From Lentzea sp. (GTDB taxonomy: Bacteria > Actinomycetota > Actinomycetes > Mycobacteriales > Pseudonocardiaceae), in the NCBI GenBank assembly GCA_030146905.1, contig JASLAV010001187.1, forward strand, positions 1 through 10,609: DNA of 10,609 nucleotides. Direction: 5' to 3'. The notes below the pieces were generated by a model. It was not told the DNA's origin. It was given only the letters and a program-made list of their open reading frames with translations, and searched no databases. Position 1 is the stretch's first letter; every line of letters begins with the position of its first letter. Positions 5,524 to 10,609 of this stretch are shown here, piece by piece. Both the position numbers and the translations under genes were made by a program.

Positions 5524-7404
5524 ATGGGGGACTTCCTCGTCCACACGATCGGCTTCCCGGTCACGTTCCTGCTGCTCGTCCTCGGCATGTCCCTGGCAGC
5601 ACGGCGAATACTCGGCCTGCGCGTCGGCCTGATCCGCACGGCACTGGCGTGCCTGCTGGCGATGTCGATCGCGTCGGGCGTCTTCGGCGAGACGGCGTCA
5701 CCGACGACCTCGCTGGCGACGATCCAGCTGGGACTGTCGCTGCTCTTCGTGATCGGCCTGCTGGCGTTCGCCGAGATCATCGTGCCGACCGGCTCGATCC
5801 CGCCGCCGACCGAGTGGTGGGGCATGCTGCGGCGCCGGATCGCCCGCACCCGCCGCTACTCGCGCATCACCGCGATCGCGTTCCGCCACGGCCTCGGCCC
5901 CTACCTGCGCGGCCGTGAACGGTCCGACACCGGTCTCGCGCGGTCGTTGCGGCTCGCGTTGCAGGACGCGGGCGTCACGTTCGTCAAGCTCGGCCAGGTG
6001 CTGTCGACGCGCGCCGACCTGCTGCCGGAGGACTTCGTCGAAGAGCTGAGCCTGTTGCAGGACAAGGTGCCTCCCGCGAAGTGGGACGAGGTCCGCGCAC
6101 TGCTCGACGCCGAACTCGGGCCCGGCGCGTTCCGGGAGGTCGACCCGGAACCGCTCGCGGCGGCCTCGATCGCGCAGGTCCACCGGGCGGTGCTGGCATC
6201 GGGCGCCGAGGTCGTGGTGAAGGTGCAGCGGCCGGACGTGCGGGCGGTGGCAGAGGGCGACCTGGACATCGTGTCGAGGCTGGCGGAGACGTTGCAGCGC
6301 ACGCGGTGGGGGTCGGCGCTGGGTGTGCGCGACCTGGCGGCGGGGTTCGCGGCAGCGTTGCGGGAGGAGCTGGACTTCCGCGTCGAGGCGCGCAACATCG
6401 CGGCCGTGGCGGCGGTGTCGGACTCCTCCGTCGGACTGCCGCAAGTCCACATGTCGACATCTCGCGTCCTCGTCATGGACCGGCTCGACGGCGTGCCTGT
6501 GCGCGGAGCAGCGGAAAACGAAGGGCTCGCACGGACGCTGCTGCGGTTCGTGTTGCGACAGGTCATGCTCGACGGCGTCTTCCACGCGGACCCGCACCCA
6601 GGCAACGTCATGCTGCTGTCCGACGGACGGCTCGGCCTGCTCGACTTCGGCTCCGTCGGGCGGATCGACGCCGGCCTGCGCTCGGCGCTGCAACGGCTGC
6701 TGCTCGCCATCGACCGCAGCGACCCGGCGGGGCTGACCGACGCGTTGCTGGAGCTGACCTCTCGTCCAGAGGAGATCGACGAGCAACGGCTGGAGCGGGC
6801 GCTCGGCCAGTTCATGGCGCGGCACCTGGGCGCGGGCATGCGACCGGACGTCGAGATGTTCGGCGACCTGTTCGTGCTGGTGTCGCGGTTCGGGCTGAGC
6901 GTCCCGCCGGAGATCGCCGCGGTGTTCCGGGCACTGGCGACGCTGGAGGGCACCCTGGGCGTGCTCTCACCCGGTTTCAACATCGTCGTCGAGTCACGCG
7001 CGTTCGCGAACGAGCAGATCACCGAACGGCTCACGCCGGAGTCCGTGCGGCGCACGATGGCCGAGGAGCTCCAGTCCGTGCTGCCGATGCTGCGCAGGCT
7101 GCCCCGCCGGATCGACCGGATCACCGGCGCGGTGGAGCAGGGCCGGCTGAGCATGTCGATGAGGCTGTTCGCCGACGAACGCGACAGGTCGTTCGTCACC
7201 GGCCTGCTGCACCAGGTGATGCTGACGGTCCTGGGCGCGACCGCGGGTGTGATGGCGGTGCTGCTCCTCGGCTCCTCCGGCGGGCCGCAGGTGGCACCGG
7301 ACGTCGGGCTCCACCAGGTCTTCGGCTACAACCTGCTGATCGTCAGCGTGCTGCTCGGCCTGCGCGTCGTCGTGGCGGTGTTCAGGCCTCGTTCGCGATC
7401 CTAG
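5524..7404 (+). CDS. ABC1/AarF/UbiB-family atypical kinase, membrane-anchored
   Basis: This 626-residue protein is a member of the UbiB/COQ8 atypical kinase family, whose members support quinone or other lipid metabolism, often through ATPase activity. The diagnostic elements are present: KLGQ with Lys155 and Gln158, the alanine-rich loop AAASIAQVH (212-220) that replaces the usual glycine loop, VVVKVQRP with ATP-binding Lys233, E281-E282 in the helix before the C-lobe, DPHPGN (356-361) and DFG (374-376). The kinase core is therefore intact. Hydrophobic segments near the N-terminus (about 7-25, 30-50, 60-85) and two near the C-terminus (after about 565) should anchor it in the membrane. Actinobacteria use menaquinone, so a ubiquinone role is unlikely and the substrate is open. 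I chose ATG 5524 because the upstream GTG start lies in the hairpin. TACGCT (5505-5510) or TAGGCT (5511-5516) may be a -10. Its stop overlaps the convergent small gene through a shared CTAG. Confidence 0.88.
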   Translation: MGDFLVHTIGFPVTFLLLVLGMSLAARRILGLRVGLIRTALACLLAMSIASGVFGETASPTTSLATIQLGLSLLFVIGLLAFAEIIVPTGSIPPPTEWWGMLRRRIARTRRYSRITAIAFRHGLGPYLRGRERSDTGLARSLRLALQDAGVTFVKLGQVLSTRADLLPEDFVEELSLLQDKVPPAKWDEVRALLDAELGPGAFREVDPEPLAAASIAQVHRAVLASGAEVVVKVQRPDVRAVAEGDLDIVSRLAETLQRTRWGSALGVRDLAAGFAAALREELDFRVEARNIAAVAAVSDSSVGLPQVHMSTSRVLVMDRLDGVPVRGAAENEGLARTLLRFVLRQVMLDGVFHADPHPGNVMLLSDGRLGLLDFGSVGRIDAGLRSALQRLLLAIDRSDPAGLTDALLELTSRPEEIDEQRLERALGQFMARHLGAGMRPDVEMFGDLFVLVSRFGLSVPPEIAAVFRALATLEGTLGVLSPGFNIVVESRAFANEQITERLTPESVRRTMAEELQSVLPMLRRLPRRIDRITGAVEQGRLSMSMRLFADERDRSFVTGLLHQVMLTVLGATAGVMAVLLLGSSGGPQVAPDVGLHQVFGYNLLIVSVLLGLRVVVAVFRPRSRS

Positions 7405-7805
7405 AACTGCCTGCGGTACACGGACACGTCGTCGCGCCAGACGCCGAACTGGTCGGGTGCGGACTGGACGACCGTCATCTCGTTGAGGTTGCCGAGGATC
7501 CGCCACGCACGCGCAACCGCTTGCGCGCCCGCGTAGGCGATCGTGCAGAACCTCCGCGGCTCGACGACGGTGCGCACGCGGTCGACCTTGCCGACGCTCA
7601 TCGGCGTGTCCTGCCAGAGGTCCAATGTGTACCCGGTGCGGATGGGGTCACCGGAGCCGAGCACGCCCTCGATGCTGACGACCAGCCGCTCCCCGTTGAG
7701 GCGCAGGTCGTGGTGACCGCTCCGCGGCGGCGTGCCGCCCGTGTACGCGGAACGCGCCGGATCGAGCACCCAGTGTCCGAGGAACGGCACGAGGTCGTCA
7801 CTCAT
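7401..7805 (-). CDS. Small protein of unknown function, possibly lipocalin-like
   Basis: This 134-residue protein has no signal peptide and no membrane segment. It begins MSDDLVPFLGHWVLDPARS and alternates short strand-like stretches (HDLRLNGERLVVSIEG, GYTLDLWQD, RRFCTIAYAG, EMTVVQSAP, DDVSVYRRQF), a pattern compatible with a small beta-barrel of the lipocalin or calycin kind. The opening G-x-W-x-L-D-P-x-x-S also suits such proteins. I do not recognise a specific function. The start at 7805 is favoured over the longer open frame because AAGGAG lies just upstream on the minus strand, and the 53 extra residues of the longer frame are low-complexity R/S/G sequence. It is divergent from the DedA gene across 71 bp. 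Its stop codon TAG is read from the same CTAG that ends the convergent kinase gene. Confidence 0.65.
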   Translation of the reverse strand: MSDDLVPFLGHWVLDPARSAYTGGTPPRSGHHDLRLNGERLVVSIEGVLGSGDPIRTGYTLDLWQDTPMSVGKVDRVRTVVEPRRFCTIAYAGAQAVARAWRILGNLNEMTVVQSAPDQFGVWRDDVSVYRRQF

Positions 7806-7876
7806 GTGTGTCTCCTTCGCGGAACCTGCGCCACTGGCGGATTGTCCGGCGCATCGAGGTGGGCGACCATCACCCG

Positions 7877-8527
7877 ATGAGTTATGAGACGGGCGTCCGG
7901 TGGAAGTGGATACCGGCCGTCGTGCTCGGCTTCGTGCTGCTGAGCTGGATCGTGTTCGAGGCACTCGACCTCATCGACTTCGACGGTGTCGTGACGTGGG
8001 TGCGCGGCATCGACCCGGTGTGGGCTGCGGCGGTGATCCTCGGCCTGCTCGTCGTGGACGTGTTGCTGCCGGTGCCGTCCACGCCGCTGATCGTGCTGGC
8101 GGGAACGGCTCTCGGCCTGCCCTTCGGGCTGGCACTCGCGGTCGTCGGATCCCTCGGTTCCTCCGCCGCAGGGTACGCCCTGGGGAGGTTCGCGGGCCCG
8201 CATCTCGTGCGCAGGGTCGTCACCATCGAGGAACTGGCCGAAATGCGGCGGTGGGGGCGCCAGTTCGGGCCGTGGTTCTTCGGGGTGGCCCGCGGAATTC
8301 CGATGATGGCGGAAACGGTGTCGGTGTCCGCGGGGGTGTCGCGGGTGTCGTTCCGGAAGTTCATGTTCTTCACCCTCCTCGGAACCGTCCCGATCTGCAC
8401 CGCCTACGTGTTCGCGGGAGCGCAGGCCGACACGGTCGAACAGATAGTGATGATCAGCGCCGTCGGTTTCCTGCTGACCGTCGGGCTCTTCTACCTGCTG
8501 CGCCGGCTCGTGAAGGCGGCGCCGTAG
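7877..8527 (+). CDS. DedA/VTT-domain membrane protein
   Basis: This 216-residue integral membrane protein carries the VTT (DedA/TMEM41/VMP1) fold, a family of lipid scramblases or transporters in which bacterial members help flip undecaprenyl phosphate or phospholipids. Visible landmarks are a first membrane helix (about 11-30), the re-entrant segment with D61-x3-P65 in DVLLPVPSTPLIVLAG, the GSLGSSAAGYALGRFAG loop (91-107), and F135-x3-R139-x2-P142 in FFGVARGIP followed by SVSAGVSRVSFRKF. Two further helices close the protein. The start at 7877 gives the usual length. A possible ribosome site, GAGGTGG (7856-7862), lies rather far upstream, and an in-frame GTG at 7859 is an alternative. The longer ATG at 7808 would overlap the leader of the divergent gene. 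It ends about 15-20 bp before the first Y-RNA-like element, so that RNA's promoter may lie in this gene's 3' end. Confidence 0.85.
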   Translation: MSYETGVRWKWIPAVVLGFVLLSWIVFEALDLIDFDGVVTWVRGIDPVWAAAVILGLLVVDVLLPVPSTPLIVLAGTALGLPFGLALAVVGSLGSSAAGYALGRFAGPHLVRRVVTIEELAEMRRWGRQFGPWFFGVARGIPMMAETVSVSAGVSRVSFRKFMFFTLLGTVPICTAYVFAGAQADTVEQIVMISAVGFLLTVGLFYLLRRLVKAAP

Positions 8528-8540
8528 AAAAATCGCTGGC

Positions 8541-8698
8541 GCGGCGTGGTTGTATGAACTCGCGCCCGGTGCGCAGCGGAGGGTTACTTCCGGTGATCAC
8601 TCAGGTTCGACTCCTGGGACCGGCTCAGGCCGGTCTCGCTCACTCCGGTGAGCAGTCACCTTCCGCGACCTGACCTCGGGCGTCCACAACTCCACACC
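8541..8698 (+). ncRNA. Y-RNA-like element 1 with tRNA-like module (YrlA type)
   Basis: Ends are approximate. The 5' and 3' strands pair as an outer duplex: GTGG (8546-8549) with CCAC (8692-8695), TTGT (8550-8553) with ACAA (8686-8689), and CGCCCG (8563-8568) with CGGGCG (8677-8682). A second helix, GCGGA (8576-8580) with TCCGC and its neighbouring T (8662-8666), encloses the GGGTTA segment. This resembles the Ro-binding helix of Y RNAs, where a GGUUA stretch and an opposing CUUGAC-like strand are conserved. The distal part is a complete tRNA-like module (8592-8660). TROVE proteins bind Y RNAs, and a TROVE gene lies downstream on the same strand. An A/T-rich patch (8528-8533) aligns with one ahead of element 2 (8709-8714) and may be a -10. 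Expression and exact ends need RNA data. Confidence 0.75.
8592..8660 (+). other. Circularly permuted tRNA-like module of element 1
   Basis: The order along the strand is: GGTGA (8592-8596, pairs with TCACC 8656-8660, equivalent to the anticodon stem); four bases in the variable-loop position; a 5-bp T-stem TCAGG/CCTGG (one T-G pair) around the canonical T-loop TTCGACT (8606-8612); directly abutting it a perfect 7-bp acceptor-like stem GACCGGC/GCCGGTC closed by TCAG; then TC in the place of tRNA positions 8 and 9, including a T at position 8; then a D-stem GCTC/GAGC around an 8-base loop ACTCCGGT containing GG. Every helix has the tRNA length. The tRNA is opened at the anticodon and closed at the acceptor end, so it cannot be aminoacylated. 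Confidence 0.75.
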
Positions 8699-8722
8699 CG
8701 GCGGGGAATTAATTCACTGGCG

Positions 8723-8828
8723 CGGTGTGGTTGCATGTAAATAGCACCCGGTGCGAAGCCAACGGTTACTTCGTCTGTAAAACGCGACACCGTTGGCGAA
8801 TTCATCTCGGGAGCACACAACTTCACAC
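8723..8828 (+). ncRNA. Y-RNA-like element 2 lacking the tRNA-like module
   Basis: GTGTG (8725-8729) pairs with CACAC (8824-8828), GTTG (8730-8733) with CAAC (8818-8821), leaving TT as a 3'-strand bulge as in element 1 (TC there). CCCG (8747-8750) pairs with CGGG (8808-8811). The conserved CCGGTGCGAAGC and GGTTACTTC blocks are kept. In place of the T-, acceptor- and D-arms there is only a hairpin, GCCAACGG (8758-8765) with CCGTTGGC (8790-8797), 8 bp, with GGTTACTTC starting at its top. It could be a short Y RNA, a decayed copy, or part of one longer RNA with element 3. Its 3' strand shares bases with the 5' strand of element 3. Confidence 0.55.
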
Positions 8829-8971
8829 GTGTCCGGTGCGAAGCAGAGGGTTACTTCCACTGTTAATGGGCGGGTCGTGGGTTCGACTCCCACCAGCCAC
8901 TTGGCTGTAGCTCAGTCTGGCAGAGCAGCAACGTACCTTCCGCGACCTTGATCTCGGACACGTGTGGAGTT
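8819..8971 (+). ncRNA. Y-RNA-like element 3 with tRNA-like module, next to the TROVE gene
   Basis: Bases 8819-8835 pair with 8955-8971 in an unbroken 17-bp duplex containing one G-U pair. Inside it are CCGGTGCGAAGC, GAGGGTTACTTCC and, on the 3' strand, CCTTCCGCGACCT and CTCGG, the same blocks as element 1. The distal part is tRNA-like (8877-8927). The outer duplex is strand-swapped relative to elements 1 and 2: the AACTTCACAC type of sequence is on the 5' side here and on the 3' side there. The 3' end lies about 40 nt before the TROVE start codon, so this RNA may be transcribed with, or processed from, the TROVE leader. Confidence 0.72.
8877..8927 (+). other. Circularly permuted tRNA-like module of element 3
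   Basis: A perfect 5-bp T-stem GTGGG/CCCAC encloses TTCGACT (8882-8888). It abuts an acceptor-like stem CAGCC/GGCTG (8894-8898, 8903-8907) closed by ACTT. Then come TA (8908-8909, as U8-A9 in tRNA), a D-stem GCTC/GAGC (8910-8913, 8923-8926) with loop AGTCTGGCA containing the conserved GG, and an A at position 26. GGTC (8873-8876) sits in the variable-loop position. The anticodon-like stem is weaker than in element 1 (AC and GTT with AAC and GT around a bulged T, 8859-8864 with 8930-8934). Confidence 0.72.
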
Positions 8972-9011
8972 CGTGGGCTCCCCTTCTTCTTGCTTCGAGG
9001 GGGAAAAGCCG

Positions 9012-10601
9012 ATGGCGAAGTTCAACATCTTCCGCGCACGTCCGGCGGGCACCAGCCCGGTCGCCACGGCGCCCGCACCGTCCGGCCGCACCTGCGAGGG
9101 CGGCGACGGCTACGCCCGCGACACGAAGTCCGAGCTGTTCCTGCTCGCCGTGTCGAACATGGGCGGCGAGGACACCTTCTACGAGTCCGGAACCCGGCGC
9201 GACGGCCGTTTCGCACAGCTCGTCCACGACGCGGCGCTCGCGGATCCCGAGTGGACCGCGCGCCTGCTGAAGTGGCTGCGCGGCGAGGCGAACATGCGCA
9301 CGGCGTCCCTGGTCGGCGCGGCCGAGTTCGTGCTGGCGCGGCTCCAGGCCTCCTCGGACGCGGGCGTCACCAACCGCGCCGTCGTGGACTCCGTGCTCCA
9401 GCGAGCGGACGAGCCGGGTGAGCTCCTCGCCTACTGGACCGCCCAGAACGGCCGCCGTGTGCCGAAGCCGATCAAGCGCGGCATCGCGGACGCGGTCAGG
9501 CGCCTGTACGACGAGCGCGCGGTCCTCAAGTGGGACAGCGACGCCCGCGGCTTCCGGATGGCAGACGTGCTGAACCTCGTCCACCCCTCACCTGCCGCTC
9601 CGTGGCAGGGCGCGCTGTTCCAGCACGTGCTGGACCGGCGCCGTTCCGCCGACGCGCCGATTCCGGACGCGCTGCGCGTGATCGCGGCACGCCGTGAGCT
9701 CATGGCGTGGCCGGTCGAGCAGCGCCGCGCGCTCTTCTCGCGTCCCGACGCGGCCGACGTGCTGCGCGGGGCGGGGATGACGTGGGAGTCGGTGGCCGGA
9801 TGGCTGCAGGGCCCGCTCACGAAGGAGGTGTGGGAGGCGCTGGCGCCGTCGATGGGGTTCATGGCCGCGATCAGGAACCTCAGGAACTTCGACCAGGCCG
9901 GCATGTCCGACGAGGTCGCGGCGACTGTCTCGGCACGGCTGGCCGACCCCGGCCAGGTCGCCCGCTCGCGGCAGTTCCCGTTCCGCTTCCTGTCCGCCTA
10001 CGAGGCGGCGCCGAGCCTGCGCTGGGGCCACGCCCTGGACCAGGCGCTGCAGGCGTCGCTGAGCAACCTGCCCGCGCTGCCCGGCCGGACGCTCGTCCTC
10101 GTCGACACCTCGGGGTCGATGACCGGGACGACGCTCTCGGCGCGGTCGAAGGTCACCCCGGCCAAGGCCGCGGCGGTCTTCGGCGTGGCGCTCGGGGCGA
10201 AGGGCGAGCGGGTCGACGTGCACGGGTTCGCCAGCGGCGTGTTCCGCCACGACGTCCCGCGTGGAGCGTCGGTCGTCCGCGAGGTCGACCGGTTCCTCGA
10301 GCGGATCGGTGAGGTCGGGCACGGCACCGACATCGTCGGGTCGCTCAAGCGGACCTACCGGGGCCACGACCGCGTGTTCATCATCTCGGACATGCAGACG
10401 ATGAGCGGCGGGTACGGGCGGGGCGTCGACGACGTCGTGCCGCGGCACGTGCCGGTCTACGGCTTCAACCTCGGCGGGTACTCGAAGGCCGCGTACGCGA
10501 CCGGGAAGGCGGGTCGTCACGAGTTCGGCGGCCTCTCGGACGCGACCTTCCGCATGATCCCGCTGCTCGAGGCAGGCCGGAACGCCGACTGGCCGTTCTG
10601 A
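9012..10601 (+). CDS. TROVE-domain protein, bacterial Ro60 homologue (Rsr type)
   Basis: This 529-residue protein is a bacterial Ro60. The family forms a ring of HEAT-like repeats that binds Y RNA on its outer surface and passes single-stranded ends of misfolded RNA through its hole. In Deinococcus it cooperates with PNPase in RNA decay and rRNA maturation under stress. The TROVE part spans about 15-355, opening with GRTCEGGDGYARDTKSELFL and containing the conserved AIRNLRNFDQAGM. The C-terminal von Willebrand A domain has an intact metal site: DTSGS (Asp365, Ser367, Ser369), Thr439 in HGTDI and Asp460 in ISDMQ. I chose ATG 9012, which has GAGGGGG upstream and begins MAKFNIFRARPAG, over the earlier ATG 8964, which lies inside the stem of the upstream Y-RNA-like element. 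The three RNAs directly upstream on the same strand are the likely partners. The window ends 8 bases after the stop, so any operon partner is out of view. Confidence 0.92.
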   Translation: MAKFNIFRARPAGTSPVATAPAPSGRTCEGGDGYARDTKSELFLLAVSNMGGEDTFYESGTRRDGRFAQLVHDAALADPEWTARLLKWLRGEANMRTASLVGAAEFVLARLQASSDAGVTNRAVVDSVLQRADEPGELLAYWTAQNGRRVPKPIKRGIADAVRRLYDERAVLKWDSDARGFRMADVLNLVHPSPAAPWQGALFQHVLDRRRSADAPIPDALRVIAARRELMAWPVEQRRALFSRPDAADVLRGAGMTWESVAGWLQGPLTKEVWEALAPSMGFMAAIRNLRNFDQAGMSDEVAATVSARLADPGQVARSRQFPFRFLSAYEAAPSLRWGHALDQALQASLSNLPALPGRTLVLVDTSGSMTGTTLSARSKVTPAKAAAVFGVALGAKGERVDVHGFASGVFRHDVPRGASVVREVDRFLERIGEVGHGTDIVGSLKRTYRGHDRVFIISDMQTMSGGYGRGVDDVVPRHVPVYGFNLGGYSKAAYATGKAGRHEFGGLSDATFRMIPLLEAGRNADWPF

Positions 10602-10609
10602 GGTGGTGT

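Larger units (their letters stand above)
8536..8857 (+). repeat. Three partial direct repeats marking the Y-RNA-like elements
   Basis: Elements 1 and 2 share CTGGCGCGG-Y-GTGGTTG-Y-ATG (8536-8556 and 8717-8737, 19 of 21 identical). All three share (C/T)CCGGTGCG(C/A)AGC at 8565, 8747 and 8832, followed exactly 17 nt after each block start by GGTTACTTC at 8582, 8764 and 8849. Constant spacing of blocks with different sequence between them points to conserved RNA structure rather than a recent plain duplication. Elements 1 and 3 also share the 13-mer CCTTCCGCGACCT (8659-8671 and 8936-8948). Confidence 0.85.

Noticed and set aside
6081..7880. Long plus-strand open frame of 599 codons
   Set aside because: It is a shadow of the kinase gene in another frame: very rich in Arg, Gly and Ala with no recognisable domain.
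7806..7964. N-terminal extension of the small minus-strand gene
   Set aside because: It has low-complexity R/S/G sequence over the DedA start region. The ATG at 7805 has a strong AAGGAG.
8536..8857. CRISPR array suggested by three spaced repeats
   Set aside because: The repeats are short, imperfect, few and unequally spaced, and the sequences between them pair with each other as RNA stems. No cas gene is in the window.
8877..8931. A tRNA gene suggested by TTCGACT, GTAGCTCAGTCTGGCAGAGCA-like sequence and good stems
   Set aside because: The T-arm comes before the D-arm, the acceptor-like stem is closed by a 4-nt loop, and no anticodon arm or 3' acceptor end exists. It is a permuted tRNA mimic inside a Y-RNA-like element.
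8964..9011. Upstream ATG giving the TROVE protein 16 extra residues
   Set aside because: It lies inside the 3' strand of the element 3 stem, lacks a good ribosome site, and the extra residues do not look like a TROVE N-terminus. ATG 9012 has GAGGGGG and a typical start.

Overview
The window is high-GC DNA with actinobacterial gene types: a Streptomyces-type subtilisin inhibitor, a six-cysteine secreted SGNH lipase, and hairpin terminators without U-tracts. A filamentous actinomycete, perhaps of the Pseudonocardiales, fits best, but the genus cannot be fixed from the sequence. Nine protein-coding genes and a cluster of three structured RNAs account for nearly all of it.

Left part (1-2769): a NUDIX/winged-helix protein of the NrtR type (minus strand) is divergent from a two-gene unit encoding an SPFH/Band 7 protein and a NAD-kinase-like protein, whose start and stop codons overlap (ATGA). 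The 35-bp gap between the divergent start codons holds a perfect 9-5-9 palindrome, the expected position of an autoregulatory operator. The three genes look like one locus responding to an NAD-derived or ADP-ribose-like signal.

Middle part (2701-7805): an MHS-type MFS transporter (minus) overlaps the NAD-kinase-like gene tail to tail by 69 bp. It is divergent from a secreted SGNH/GDSL lipase, which is followed by a secreted SSI-family protease inhibitor, a strong hairpin terminator, and a membrane-anchored ABC1/AarF/UbiB atypical kinase. The kinase converges on a small gene of unknown function, and the two stop codons share one CTAG. These look like ordinary housekeeping or secretory genes.

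Right part (7877-10601): a DedA-family membrane protein, then 484 bp without a protein gene, then a TROVE (Ro60/Rsr) protein. The 484-bp gap is the most interesting part of the window. It holds three related Y-RNA-like elements. Each has an outer duplex, a CCGGTGCG block and a GGTTACTTC block at constant 17-nt spacing, and a CTCGG 3' strand. Two of them carry tRNA-like modules whose parts run T-arm, closed acceptor-like stem, D-arm. That is a circularly permuted tRNA opened at the anticodon stem. The middle element has no T- or D-arm. Elements 2 and 3 share bases in their outer stems, so both cannot fold fully in the same molecule, and element 3 ends about 40 nt before the TROVE start codon. 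TROVE proteins and bacterial Y RNAs (YrlA type) are known partners. The three-element layout, the arm-less middle copy and the overlapping, strand-swapped stem are the features here that may be undescribed.
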